From Vombatus ursinus (Eukaryota; Chordata; Mammalia; Diprotodontia; Vombatidae): a stretch of DNA of 64,000 bases. Location: NCBI RefSeq assembly GCF_900497805.2, contig NW_020954550.1, forward strand, positions 35,757,577 to 35,821,576, read 5' to 3'. Shown here piece after piece: positions 30,961-42,299 of this stretch (within the stretch, counting starts at the first letter, position 1; each line of letters begins with the position of its first letter). The notes below the pieces were generated by a model. It saw only the letters and a list, made by a program, of their open reading frames with translations. It did no database searches and was not told the DNA's origin. The position numbers were made by a program, and so were the translations under genes.

Positions 30961-32548
30961 ATTGTTATTATTGTTGAGATACTTAAGCAGCCAGTGGCCT
31001 TGAGTTCTAAGCAGAAAAAGTATGGTGTACTGGAAAAGGTAACCAAAGGTGAGTTCCCATCAATACAAATAATGAATGATCTGAAGTGTCACATTATCCA
31101 GATTTGCACTGCACATTCCCATTGGTCTAGAACCAATTAAAATATTTTATGTAACTATAACTTCAAACAGTGCAATTCAAATACATGCAGCTATTCAAGG
31201 GATTCATTATTCATACTAACTAGGACTTCTGAGACTCAGTTTCCTTATTTACAGAATGCCAACTATTATAATTAAGGAGGGACACATAACTTCAATTGTA
31301 TTGACATATGAGAGCAGATATCCTCAGGGAAAGGCAGAGCAGGGAGTTGATCAAGAGAGTTCTTGATCTTCTAGAACCTCTTGACCAGCTTACATGATAG
31401 TTGGTAAAGCTTTATTCAGAAATTGTGATCAAGTCTCCAGCTAGAGAACATTGGCACTTGGTTGACAAGACTGAAGGCATCTAATTAAGTTTCAATGACT
31501 GGGGCTGACCCCAAAATGAATTCATTAGTTTGGATTCTCTACTGGGGACCTCTCAGATGATGAATTTCAATGATAGGTGGTATACCAAGAAGGATTGGTT
31601 AGATTCTTGAGAGGACAAACTCTCATGGGAGAAGTCATCTTTTTGCAACAGCTTGTATACAGGAGTAAACATACCCCTGGCATTCCCTTTCCCTTCCACC
31701 TTTCTTCTGGAGAGAGATTGAGAACATGGTCACGGTATGGGTACCTCTCTCACACCGCATTCCCCATCTAACACAAAGTGGTGACTTTGGAGAGATCCCT
31801 GGCAGAAGTAGTTATGTGTTTACACTCATAGACTGAGAGGAAAGTACCTGGATAAGGTCAAGCTTGAACCCTCCTCCTAGTTGCAGGAGTAGGGACAGGG
31901 TAGGGATGGATTTCTCAGGCAGATCCCAAACTCTGGCATTCCAGCTAGAGAAGGGGAATTTCCTGGGCAGCACTAGGCTAAAAGGTAGCTCTACATGTAA
32001 TCCCCAAGTTTTCAAATTTGAGGATCTGGTCTTCTATCCAGAAAATGAAAATTTCCTGAGAAATATGCCTCAAGGAAAGGGAAGAGGACTATTCCCATGG
32101 CTCCTGCCTCTGGGCAAAGCAGCAACAAGGAATCAGAAGCCATAATCTGAAGGAGCAAGAGACATGCACTCTACATTTTCTTATATATTTACAGTCAGTT
32201 AGTTGGATAGTACAAATTCAGTAGAAAGGGAATAAATTGCCCAGCTGGCAGTTAAACGTATTTCCCTTCCAGGTGAATCCAAGCCTTCAGAAGATCACTG
32301 TGAAGTGAGAAAGGAACTCACCAAATCTTAGGGTATAGCCTGTATAGCAGCCCCAAAGTCTGTTTCCTTTCTGAAGGGAATCCAAACCACAGAGTGATGC
32401 TATGAGGTTGGGGGTAACTACATGTAGCCCTGTGGGAAAGAGGGACTCACTGGAATGCCAAATGAATGCCTCACTGGCAACCTTAAGTTCAGGTTCCTAA
32501 CAAAGGGAATCTAAACAACTCGCTGGTGCTTGTGGAAAATTGGTATCT
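30961..32548. other. No recognised feature
   Basis: 1.6 kb without a recognised repeat or plausible exon. Possibly unique sequence or an element I do not know. Confidence 0.45.
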
Positions 32549-32783
32549 ACTGGGGAGTGTGCTGGGACCTGCTCCAACTGACTTAGGAGAGTCAAATGTT
32601 GAATCTTCAGTGTGAGCATTTGCACCTTAGAAATAGGCAAACCCTGCAAATCAGGGCTTGATTTATTGTTTTGTTGATTGTCTAGAAAATGTTAATAATG
32701 CAAATTAAATTATAAGTGTGTGGAGAGGTGCATCCTCTCCTACTCCCTTAGCTGGTTGTCAAATAATTTTCGGCATGCCCCTG
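32549..32783 (-). mobile_element. hAT-type MITE, family 1, copy 3
   Basis: Antisense copy with 'gtgagcatttgcaccttaga', 'aaatcagggcttgatttatt', 'gttgattgtctagaaaat' and end 'ggcatgcccctg'. Confidence 0.82.
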
Positions 32784-32859
32784 GACCCACTGAGAAGGGA
32801 AGAGAATTATGTTGATTGCTGATAAGTTATTCTAAGTCTTTTAGGTGTTTTCTCCATTC

Positions 32860-33094
32860 TTTTTATGTTGTTGTTGTTGTGCCCTGTCTCTTTGTGACCC
32901 CATGGACCATACTGTCCATGGGGTTTTCTTGGCAAAGATACTGGAGCAGTTTGCCATTTCTTCTCCTGTGGATTAAGGTAAGGTTAAGTGACTTGCCAAG
33001 GTCATGTAGCTGGTAGGTGTCTGAGGCCAGATTTAAACTCTGGTTCTCCTGACTTCAGGCCCAGTGCTCTACCCACTGAACCACCTAGCTTCCT
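32860..33094 (-). mobile_element. tRNA-headed SINE, RTE-like-tailed type
   Basis: Antisense: 'ttgttgttgttgtgcc' tail, 'ggggttttcttggcaaag', 'gaggccagatttaaactct' and head 'ccacctagcttcc'. Confidence 0.9.
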
Positions 33095-33424
33095 TTTATA
33101 GGTTCCTATTGGTCCTTTACCTTTTCTGAGTTATCTGTAGAATGAAGAAAAGACTGTCCTATACCTGGTAAATGCATTTGTTACTGTAAGTGCTTATATG
33201 ATCACTTGAGGAGCTAGGGACCTTGTTACTTAGACTCAAGCTATATTCTGAGATTTTCTGGAATAAGCTCTGGATGGGGGTGATAGGAGACAAAGAGCGA
33301 GTGAATTTTGAGGTCGGTCCCCAAGATTGGACTTCGTATACGTGAGATCAAAGTTTTGAGGTCTAGAGCCACAAGGTTGTGAGGCTCAAATGAGATGAAT
33401 AAATGCGTTTCTGCTCATCCATTC
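33095..33424. other. No recognised feature
   Basis: Only a short MIR-like end near 33375-33410 (aaatgagatgaataaatg). Confidence 0.4.
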
Positions 33425-34250
33425 ATATCTTTTGTGTTCACATCACTTCAATTTTTAAATACATTCTACCCTTCACCTCCTCAATAAGTCACCTATTATA
33501 ACAAAGATTAAAAAGGAAAGAGAAAAAAGTTAACAAAACCAAACAAAAAGGGCAACCATATGTGACAGGCTATTTCCCCACAATGTTCCCTCACTTCTAC
33601 AAAGAGGTAAGCAGGGTTCATTTCCCCCTCCCCCTCCCCCTCCCACTCTTCACCAAGGCCAAGCTTGGTTATTACATAATTACAAAGTCTTCAGTTACAT
33701 TAAAAAAAAAACAAAACACCTTTCCATTGACATTATTGTAGTCATTGGTTCTGCTCACCTTACTCTGCATCAGTTCATGAAAGTCTACCATGTTCCTCTG
33801 AATTCTCAATATTTGTTGTTTCTTATAGGAAAGAAGGAAGGAAATAAACATTTCTTAAGCACCACCACATGCCAAGCACTATGCACAGTAATACTGCATT
33901 ATATTCATGTTCCACAACTTGTTTAGATATTCCCCAAGAGATAGGCACCTACACCCTGCCCCCATACTTCATTTCCACAAAAAGTATTATTTTGAATATT
34001 TGGTATAATTGGGAGCGTTCCTTTTTCTCTTTGACCTATTTGAGATGTAAGCCTAGCAGTGGGAATATCTGTGGTATGGACGTTTTAGTTACATTTTTAG
34101 GGTAATTCCAAATTGACTTCTAAGATAATTTGACCAATTTGCAGTTCCACCAGCAGTGTATTTGTATTCCTGGCTTTCTGCTAAATATCTTTATCTTTTG
34201 TCCTCTTTGCCAATGTGTTGGGTGAGGTGAAAGTCCAGAGTTGTTTTATT
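33425..34250 (-). mobile_element. Older L1, 3' UTR and ORF2 C-terminus, antisense
   Basis: 3' UTR-like A-rich stretch, then 'ggttctgctcaccttactct', 'gcatcagttcatgaaagtct', 'attcatgttccacaact', 'cagcagtgggaatatct' and 'gcagttccaccagcagtg', the antisense ORF2 C-terminal order. A short L2-like end (33846-33892) interrupts it. More diverged than the L1s at 17551 and 61791. Confidence 0.85.
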
Positions 34251-35061
34251 AATCAAATGAGATAGTTTATGTAAAATATTCTAAAGACTTTAAAGACTTA
34301 TAGAAATAACGGTTTTACTTTTATTAATTTATTATTTTTATTATTAATTAGCTAATAATAATTTAATAGGGGTGCATTACTTCAACCATTTTAAGATTCA
34401 ACAAAAGCCATGCCCTCATTTTAAGTGGGGGACAGAGAAAGGCACCCAATTGGTTAAGTAAAGGACTTCTGAGTGTTGGGTGAAGATCTCATAACCTTGG
34501 GAAGCTTGAACAAATTTATCCAAAATGCATGAGAATAAACAAATGGCTTGTAAGAATGAGAGCTAAAGAGCTAAAGAATGAAGGGAGAGGGAGCAAAAGA
34601 GGGCATTTAACCAATAAAATAAATCGGCAACAAGAGAATAAAGGAAATGTCACCCTTTCAATAGATGAAAAGTGAAGGCAGATATGACCAAAGATTCTGT
34701 CTGCCTGTTTTTCTGTTGATGTGTTTAGAGATCCCCATCACTGTCCTGAAGGTATTAATCTCAGCAATTACGGGAAACTCTTTGAATGCACATGTTAATT
34801 TCTATACCTATTCCAATCTTGCAGACGCCCCAAAAGGAATTTACCACTGTCATTGAGATGATGCATCTTTTGGCAGTAAGCATTAGTAAACTTAAGTGCC
34901 ATGAGTCATATTTTTCAATTTTTAATTAAATTATGACCTATTTAGAGCTTGATTTATTTGGACTTGAATTCATTTCAGACTCTGGTTTGAAATTTACATG
35001 GCTGATTTATATAGGGAGAGAATGAGGCTAGCATAGCTCATTATTAACTGGATTTGGGGTA
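34251..35061. other. Largely unrecognised
   Basis: 34252-34345 has a weak MIR-like 3' end. The remainder is AT-rich without a recognised family. Confidence 0.4.
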
Positions 35062-35283
35062 GGGGAATAAGCATTTATTACACATCTACTATGCACCAGG
35101 CGAGGTAATAGTTGTTTTATAAATACTCCTTGAAACAATCCTGTGAGACAGAGGCTGTTATTATTATGAAGCAGAGTTTAAATGACTTGCTCACAGTCAC
35201 ACAGTTAATGTTTGATACTGGATTTGAACTCGGGTCTTCCTAACTCCAGGCCCAGCTTTCTAGCCACCACACAATCTTGCTGT
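35062..35283 (-). mobile_element. MIR-type SINE, antisense
   Basis: 'gcatttattacacatctact', 'gacttgctcacagtcacac' and 'gaactcgggtcttcctaact' in antisense order. Confidence 0.88.
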
Positions 35284-36310
35284 AGAAAAAATTCTGCCCT
35301 TCCTCCTCCCTCTGATTCCTAAACTTAACAAATGTGTAAAGCAAAAGCCAGGGAGAATACAACCTCTAAGACAAAGTCTTGGTCCTCAGTCCTAAAGCCA
35401 GTACTATAAAGACTCTCTTCCTAAATCGTTAATTTAAAGATAACAACTTTTTATATCTTCTACCTCATATATGGCACAATGGATAGATGACCAGTGGCCT
35501 GAGGCAACTCTAAAAATTACTGATCAACTGCCAATTTGCATCCATGGGGGGAGTTTTCACACTAGGAATTACCTCTCACAGATGAAAGCCCCCCCCCATC
35601 TTGCCTCAACGAGTTTCATTGCTATAATAAAGTCTTAGGAACAAATGGAGCAGATGTTTATTTTTTTTTTTTCAGAATGGTTACAGATGGAAGCAAATCC
35701 ACACCACAGGGCAGACAAAGTAACAAACATGCAAAGGGACCCTATCTGCCCGGTCAAAGATAGTAAACACTGTGCTTGAATTGTCTCACTATGATTCATT
35801 CTTATCCCTAGAATTCTGATAAAACAACAGGATAGCTAATTAATGTTCCTAAGATAGGGTCCCCATTTACAGGAAGAAGAAGGAAAAAAAAGACAGGGAA
35901 GGAGACAGGAAGAAAGGGTGGAGAACAAATAATAACATGATAGCCTGAAACAATAAAGTGATTGGTCTAGAAATGCACTAACAATCTGTGAGCCAACAGC
36001 CTGAAGTTGATATCCCCTAGGAAGCAATGAACCAGACCTCCAGGTTTACTTTGTGGTTTGACCCAGATTCTGATTGGCTCAGATGGGGAATGGGGAGGAT
36101 GGGGGGTGGGGGTGGGAAGCAAAAGCAGGGTTTGGAGGGGGTGGGAAGCAAAAGTGGGGTTTGGGGAAGGGTGGGAGATCACTGTAGTAGCACTAAAAAA
36201 GTCCTTGAAATTGTTCTGAATTTGCCATTACAGTTTCCCACTGGTTAAAGGTATGACCAAATTGCTTTTCTGCTTAAAAATAGGTTTTATTGATGCCTTT
36301 TTTTCTTTAT
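35284..36310. other. No recognised family; small tandem duplication
   Basis: No named repeat. 36108-36166 contains two copies of a ~29-bp G-rich unit (ggtgggaagcaaaag...). A C-run at 35590 and a T-run at 35660 are the other landmarks. Confidence 0.45.
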
Positions 36311-36329
36311 GTCAATCAATTAATGAGCT

Positions 36330-36486
36330 TTTTTTTTTTTTTTTTGCTTTTTGGTGAGGCAATTGGGGTTAAGTGTCTTGCCCAGAATCACACAGCTAAT
36401 AAGTGTTAAGTATCTGAAGCCAGATTTGAACTTAGGTCCTCCTGATTCCAAGGCCAGAGCTCTATCCACTGCACCACTTAGCTGCC
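36330..36486 (-). mobile_element. tRNA-headed SINE, A-tailed type
   Basis: Antisense, complete: a T-run, 'gaggcaattggggttaagtg', 'ccagatttgaacttaggtcc' and head 'ccacttagctgccc'. It sits inside an antisense L2 end (36311-36329 and 36487-36560). Confidence 0.95.
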
Positions 36487-36560
36487 CTTGAACATTTTTT
36501 AAGCATCTACCATATACCAGGCACTGTGCTAGGCACTGAGGACACAAAGACAAAGAATGA
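36487..36560 (-). mobile_element. L2-like 3' end, antisense
   Basis: 'ttttttaagcatctaccata' and 'caggcactgtgctaggcact' form the antisense L2 end. Confidence 0.8.
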
Positions 36561-36817
36561 AATAGTCCAAATGACTCAAGTCAATCATTTCTTATCCCCC
36601 TCCAGATGGATCTGTCTTGTGTCACAAAGAATAATTAAGCAAAAATATCCGGAGACACAAACCTGATAATGTAGATACTACTTTGTCCTACCTGCACCTC
36701 ACCTACTCTACCTGTACCCAAGGTATGTTTCATGATCTCTTCTCAAGGACCTTCACTGATTTTTCTATTACTCAGAGTTCAACTTCTTTTTAACGACTTC
36801 TTCACTTACATTATAAC

Positions 36818-36976
36818 AATGATAATAACTAACATTTATATAGCATTTTAAGGTTTCCAAAGTGCTTTACACATTTTATCACGCTTCATCTTCCCAATAA
36901 TCCTGGAAAGTGGATGCCATTATTATGGAGGAAACTGACTCCAAGTCCAGCCCTCTAACCACTGTATGTAGCAGCC
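36818..36976 (-). mobile_element. MIR-type SINE, antisense
   Basis: 'taactaacatttatatagc', 'aaggtttccaaagtgcttta' and 'gccattattatggaggaaac' in antisense order. It has a gap in the middle. Confidence 0.82.
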
Positions 36977-36999
36977 ATGTTTACGCTGGGGAACCTTAT

Positions 37000-37356
37000 G
37001 TTTGTCTGTTGTGAACAATACTAGCTCTTGGTTTAAAATATATGTTTTTGATCACATTAAAGAAGGGCCTATGATGCTTTTTAGGGTTGTTAACATAAAT
37101 GACTATTTTGTCAAACGGGTTTTTCCCCTCATCTTTTGAAATAACCATGTGTTTTATTTTAATGTCTGTTATTTATATGATTATTTATGTTTGTTTTTTT
37201 TATTATTAAACCATCCTTTCATCCATGATATTCATACTAACTTGGTCATAGTGAATTACTTTGGGGATATAGTTCTGGAGTTTTCTTGCATAGATTTTAT
37301 TTATAATTGCTTGGCATCAATATTCACTAGTGAGTATTGTGATCTACAGTTTTAAA
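37000..37356 (-). mobile_element. L1 ORF2 RT fragment, antisense
   Basis: Aligned by order with the antisense L1 'DAEKAFD' to palm region: 'gactattttgtcaaacggg', 'aataaccatgtgtttta', 'taaaccatcctttcatcc' and 'ttgcttggcatcaatattca'. It is old, and no 3' end is attached. Confidence 0.75.
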
Positions 37357-37364
37357 TTGCTTTT

Positions 37365-37545
37365 CAAGGCATCATAAATTTTGAGATGGAAAAGACCTTA
37401 AGGATCATCTAATCTTGTACTCTAGTTTTACAGCTGAACAAACTGAGTCCCAGAAAGGTTAGCTGATTTCCAAAGTTACACAATTAGTGATGAGGGTTTG
37501 AACTCAGATCCTTGAACTCCAGTCCCAGCACTCTTTCTGTTGTCT
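37365..37545 (-). mobile_element. MIR3-like SINE, antisense
   Basis: 'gagatggaaaagaccttaag', 'tttacagctgaacaaactg' and 'gaactcagatccttgaactc' in antisense order. Confidence 0.82.
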
Positions 37546-38084
37546 GTTATAGGTTTAAGTTATCATGTTGCCACTCAACTTTTAAACATAATTGAATTGA
37601 TCACAATTGGCAAAATAGCAGTAATGACTAAGTTACATTTGCTAGCCTTTGACCATCCTGAGACAGAAGGAGAGGGAATAAGATTTACACAGCAGGGTAA
37701 GATAGGAAATAGCATTGTTCCTATATATAAATTCAGGATCATGTTGTATCCACATACCTAAGGACTAGCATTGGGGTAGGAATCAATCACCATGTCTGCT
37801 TAGAATTTCTAGAGCTGTGCTCTCCAGCTAAGAAAGTCACTATGGTTTAACCAGTCACTCTATTGTAGGTGTTGGCAATCTTTTAGAAAGTCATGTGTCC
37901 ATGGTTCTGATTTCTTTCCTTCTGTGTGCTTTAGATTGAGGGCAAGGAGCAGAGACTGTGACCGTGCCTGTTGCCAAAATTCACTGTGGTGGGTGGTCAT
38001 TAGTGACTTTCAACAATAGTAGACAGTGGTAACATGTTATGGCAATTGGTTCATAGGACACAAGAAAAATCAACGTTCACTTTA
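37546..38084. other. No recognised feature
   Basis: No repeat or coding signal was recognised. Confidence 0.45.
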
Positions 38085-38213
38085 AAACAGTAAGCCCTTT
38101 GAGGGAAGGACCATGTCTTGTTCATCTTTGTATCCCCTTCAGTACATAGCCCAGTAATAGTACGTTAGTCATGCAATAGGTGTTTGTTAAATGAATGAAT
38201 GAATGAATGAATG
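38085..38213 (+). mobile_element. L2 3' end with (GAAT)n
   Basis: 'gtaagccctttgagggaagg', 'ttgtatccccttcagtac' and 'gtttgttaaatgaatgaatg' form the L2 3' terminus with its GAAT repeat. Confidence 0.92.
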
Positions 38214-38549
38214 CCATCTCTAGCACGTATGCTTTAGGTTGCCAACCCTGCTTCAATGACTAAAACCAGTCACAGGGGGAACTGTTTCCCAGTCTTGCCC
38301 TCCAGTTATATCAAAGAGATGTTCTGAAACACTCAAAATAAAGTTAATTTTAATTATTTCTAAATTATGAAAAAAATATTTAACCCAAAGCTTTTAGGAG
38401 CAAGGGAAGGAATCACAAAACTGTATTTAAAGACTAACATGGTGTACATCTCAAGGGCTTGGAAACCACTATATTGAGATATTTTCAGAAGCATCTTTAG
38501 CTGTTCTAGACTATCCAGAAAATCTCCCCCTTTTGTGCTTGGAAGGATA
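38214..38549. other. No recognised feature
   Basis: No repeat or coding signal was recognised. Confidence 0.45.
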
Positions 38550-38745
38550 TTTGGCTATCATCTTCCTGGATAAAAGGGAAAAGTGAATGCTCTGTTGGGG
38601 ACTAGTAAGTTCTTTGTTACTGGAGGTCTTCAAGTGGAGCTTGGATGACCACTTCTCAAGGCTGTTGTAGTGGGAATTCTTGCTCAAGTCTGGATTGAGC
38701 TAGCTGACTTCTGAAGGCTCTTCCAACTCTAGGTTTCTGTGCTTC
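38550..38745 (+). mobile_element. L3/CR1 LINE 3' end
   Basis: 'gttactggaggtcttcaagt', 'cttggatgaccacttctca', 'ggctgttgtagtgggaatt' and 'ggctcttccaactctaggt' match the CR1/L3 3' region in order. Confidence 0.85.
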
Positions 38746-38985
38746 TCTGACAAGAGTTCTACATATTCTTTATATGATAAGGTCCTCTCTCTAAGTAGAC
38801 TCCTGTGTAAGTCAACACATAGTCATTCAGACAACCAACAAGCATCATGAAATCCCATTTATATTTAATGGGGACCTTGGAATATACCCAGATTGCCTGA
38901 TAGGGAGGCTGCTTCCTTGTATTCTCCTGCTACACAGGAGGGAGTAGCTTCCTTTGATTGGTTTTATAACTAGAAATGGGCAGAA

Positions 38986-39229
38986 AAGGGCAGCTAGATG
39001 GTTCAATAGATACAGCACTGGGCTTGGAGTCAGAAAGTCTTGAGTCTAATCTGGTCTCATACACTTTCTAGCTGTGTAACCCTGGGCAAGTCACTTAAAC
39101 CTGTTTGTCTCAGTTTCCTCATCTATAAAATAAGCTGGAGAAGGAAATGACAAACCAGTATCTTTCCAAGGAAACACCAAATATGGTCACAAAGAGTTGG
39201 ACATGATTAAAACAACTAAACAACAACCA
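38986..39229 (+). mobile_element. tRNA-headed SINE, RTE-like-tailed type
   Basis: Sense, near complete: head 'gggcagctagatggttcaa', 'taagctggagaaggaaatg', 'ggtcacaaagagttggacat' and tail 'aacaactaaacaacaac'. Confidence 0.93.
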
Positions 39230-39647
39230 GAACATGTTGTGTCTTTTAAGCTGCCAAATGGGGACAGTCTCTCTTTTTGCCTGTGTACTCTTTTTGGGTT
39301 GGGTTGGGGGTAAAGATCACACATAGTTCACCCACAGCACAAATGCCATGAACCAAACCTGGACAGGTGGATGCCTTCTTTGCCCTCTTTATTTTTACTC
39401 TCTGGCTCGCAGAAATTGGACTTGTAGTTGTTTCTCTCCTGTATTATTTGTACTTCTCAGTTTCCAGGGGCATTCAGCAATCCTTACCAGACCAGGGAGC
39501 TCAGGCCATGGTGATCATGGAGCCAGGATTCCACACAGAATGCTGCATTCAGTCAACCCCGCAGGGAAGCTCTGAAAAGTCAGAGTGCCTGGGATGGGAG
39601 CCCAAGAAGGGCTTTGGACTTGGAACTTGGGACTGTGCTATATAGAA
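39230..39647. other. No recognised feature
   Basis: Two overlapping short frames (39348-39645) show no family features. Confidence 0.45.
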
Positions 39648-39835
39648 ACTGGGCTGAGCTACGGACACTAATTATTATCTATGTGACCATGGGCAAGTCA
39701 GTTAACCAATGCCTGCCTCAGTTTCCTCAATTGTAAAATGGGGACAATAATAGCACCTACCTTCCAGGGTTGTTGGGAGGATCAAATGTGATAATAATTG
39801 TAAAGTGCCTAGCACATGGTAAGTGATGATGATGA
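39648..39835 (+). mobile_element. MIR-type SINE
   Basis: 'tctatgtgaccatgggcaag', 'cagtttcctcaattgtaaaa' and 'gggaggatcaaatgtgataa' in sense order. Confidence 0.88.
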
Positions 39836-40184
39836 CAGCTAATTTGAAGTAAATGTTCCTTTGCAAAAGCTAATCTGACTATTGGTGGTTAAATAGACCT
39901 TAAGTGCAAGGGACTGCCCCTTACACTTGGGGAAACACCATCAGTTGCGTCTGAAGTAATTGGTAGAGAGCCTGAACATCTCTCAAACCCCATTAAGGGT
40001 CCTGGAGAACCCTGGAGGATGGTTGAAAGGCAATATTGCTGGCCTTTAGGCAGCAGGGGGCCAGGGTACGCAATGTTACATGTATATGACTGTGTGGTGA
40101 CTGTTGTTGTTTTATGGGGGTGACAGGTTACAAAATGAAAACATTGAGCCAAGGTCTTGAATTCGGTTTTTATGTGTCAGAAAT
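39836..40184. other. No recognised feature
   Basis: No repeat or coding signal was recognised. Confidence 0.45.
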
Positions 40185-40560
40185 GCAGAATAGAAGACAG
40201 GTCACTTGATTGGGAGTCAAGAAAACCAGGTTCTAGGGGGCAGCTAGGTGGTACAGTAGATAAAGCACTGGGCCTAGAGTCAGGAGGACCTGAATTCAAA
40301 TGTGGCCTAAGACACTTACTAGCTGTGTGACCCTGGGCAAGTCACTTAAGCCCCATTACCTCCCCCACCCCAAAACAAACAAACAAAAAAACCATCAAAC
40401 AAACAAAACAAAAAAAAAAAAACTAGGTTCTGGTCCTGGCTCTGCCTCTGATCATGTTGTGTGACTTTGGGTAAGTCACTGCCTATCTCTGGGCCACAGT
40501 GTCTACCGGTAAAATGAAATGTTAGATTACATGTTCTTTAAGGTCCCTTTTAGATTAATG
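40185..40560 (+). mobile_element. MIR3-like SINE split by a younger SINE
   Basis: 40185-40235 (attgggagtcaagaaaacc) and 40424-40560 (ctggctctgcctctgatcat, gtgactttgggtaagtcact, ggtcccttttagatt) are two parts of one element. Confidence 0.8.
40236..40422 (+). mobile_element. tRNA-headed SINE, A-tailed type
   Basis: Complete: 'gggggcagctaggtggtac', 'gaggacctgaattcaaatg', 'aagccccattacctcc' and a long AAAC-rich tail. The flanking 'ccaggttct' and 'ctaggttct' are a likely TSD. Confidence 0.95.
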
Positions 40561-41045
40561 ATTTTTTTTTTTGCTCTTTGTATGGGATTTAGGATATATT
40601 CCAGTAGACAAAAAGGAAATATCATGCCTCATTATTTATCTCTTATCTTCTAAACAAGATAGAATTTCAAAAACAAAATTCTTACAGAAAATGACCAACT
40701 TTTGTCTTTTGGGAAGAAAATAATTTTTTTTTTGAGCTTTTGGAATGACTTTGTTTCTGATTGATTCCATAAAAACAGGATTTTGCTGTATTTGCTGAGT
40801 GATCACAGGGAGCATAGCTTTAGACTTGGCACTTAGAATTAGCCACTACAGAGCAGCCACTATCCTTGACCTCAAGTTGCTGGCCAGTTAACAGGAAAGA
40901 CAAGACACAGTCAGCACATAGCACTTAGCCCAGAGCTGTGCATTTCCAGCCTTATCTCAAAATATTTCCCTCTGCATACTCCATGCTTTGGCCAAAACTC
41001 CCCATTTCCCATGCAGTTCACTATGGCCAGTGGTGCACTCCCTCA
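40561..41045. other. No recognised feature
   Basis: AT-rich at the start, no family recognised. Confidence 0.45.
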
Positions 41046-41370
41046 GCCCAACTCAAAGATCTTCAACAAATATTTATTAAGTGCTTACTATGTGCCTAGC
41101 ACTATGCTAAACACTTGGGATACAAATACAAGCAAAAAGAAAGATAGTTCCTGCTCTCAAGGAGTTTATATTCAAATGGAAGGCAAGACAGAAAAGGGAA
41201 TCGAAAAGTGTTGGGGGTGGGGTGGGAGAAAGGAGAGTACTTGCTCCTAGGCATGGTGGCGAAATACGGATTATAAAGGATGGCTGTTCTGGACCATTCT
41301 CCAAAATGGAGGCTCCAGGAAGAACTCAACCAATAGGAAAATATCACTTCCACAAGGAAACTGCCTCTGA
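41046..41370 (+). mobile_element. Unclassified repeat family A, copy 4
   Basis: L2-like start (caacaaatatttattaagtg, ctcaaggagtttatattc), then 'gacagaaaagggaatcg'. The distal 'ccaaaatggaggctccagg' and 'aactcaaccaatagg' match copy 3 at 14155. Confidence 0.72.
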
Positions 41371-41374
41371 TCCC

Positions 41375-41523
41375 TCCAGGCTCTGTCTACCTTTTCCTCT
41401 TCAGATCTCTCACAATAGGGTGGGTCATTTCACTCCTCTCAGCCTCAAGTCCCTCATCCTTAAAATTGGGAAAATGACATCAGTAGTACTTACCTCACAG
41501 AGTTGGTGTAAAGACCAAATGAG
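41375..41523 (+). mobile_element. MIR-type SINE 3' half
   Basis: 'cctcaagtccctcatcctt', 'cagtagtacttacctcacag' and 'aagaccaaatgagat' in sense order. Confidence 0.7.
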
Positions 41524-41615
41524 ATCATAGGATCATAGATATAGGGCAGGAAGGGACCTCAGAAGCCAACTCCTATAGATGAGGAAACTGAGTCCCAGGG
41601 AAGCTTAATTACTTT
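41524..41615 (-). mobile_element. MIR3-like fragment, antisense
   Basis: 'ggcaggaagggacctcagaa' and 'gatgaggaaactgagtccca' in antisense order. Confidence 0.75.
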
Positions 41616-41618
41616 AAT

Positions 41619-41750
41619 GAATGGGTAAAGCATTTATTAAGTAGTTGACATATTCAAAGCCCTGTGATAAGCACTGGGGATACAAATAGAAAAGTAGGAT
41701 GGCCTCTAGTCTCAAGGAGCTCACATTCTAAGGGAGAAGACAAAACATTC
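41619..41750 (-). mobile_element. L2-like 3' end, antisense
   Basis: 'aaagcatttattaagtagtt', 'aagcactggggatacaaata' and 'tcaaggagctcacattctaa' form the antisense L2 end. Confidence 0.82.
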
Positions 41751-41825
41751 AGGAGGTTTCAACTGCAAGTCAGATGGAAAGGTCTCCTGGTCCTTAGGGC
41801 ATAGCAGTAAAGCAGATGGCAATGT

Positions 41826-41906
41826 TTCTTCTTTTATGTCATTACTACTGATAAAATCATATCCATTTCTGATGTTGAACCACTTGACAGTGCCAAGGAC
41901 TTGTTT
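41826..41906 (-). pseudogene. Y-box protein cold-shock domain, fossil fragment
   Basis: The minus strand encodes 27 residues with an unmistakable vertebrate Y-box cold-shock domain start: [14 protein letters not shown] then [10 protein letters not shown]. The YBX1-type sequence has [25 protein letters not shown], written here from memory. KWFN carries a nucleic-acid-contacting aromatic, and RNGYGF is the RNP1-like motif, here with Gly changed to Asp. The frame (41721-41945) continues on both sides without further YBX likeness. No intron signals flank it. It is most likely a scrap of a processed YBX-family pseudogene and not a working exon. Confidence 0.8.
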
Positions 41907-41959
41907 TCTAATCCCCCAAAGGCATATAACAAGTATTAGAGGCAAAATCTGGACCCAGG

Positions 41960-42299
41960 TTTTTTTGTTTGTTTGTCTTTATTTTTACTCTGTCACCAAG
42001 AATGTATGTATATTCTTTATAAACTCTGGGGCATCCTTATCAAAACTCCCACTCATATCGATGATCCAGGTTCCCCAAAGAAAAGCTAGGTACATTTCAC
42101 TCTCAGGATTCTAAGGGTACCCCTGAGGTGCCGTAGTATTTCCTCTAACGCTCTCCCAACAGATCTATTTCAGTTTGAGCTCTCATTGTAACATGTTTTC
42201 TACCAATATCAATCTCCAATTATAGTTAGTATCTCCTTTATATCATAAATACCCTTTAATGATTAGTACCCAGATTCATTTAGCAAAATAACACAAATT
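41960..42299. other. No recognised feature
   Basis: No repeat or coding signal was recognised. Confidence 0.45.

Noticed and set aside
35400-36250. A possible solo LTR around the 'aataaag' and T-run region
   Set aside because: I could find no matching terminal TG...CA ends, TSD or paired copy, so there is too little to support it.
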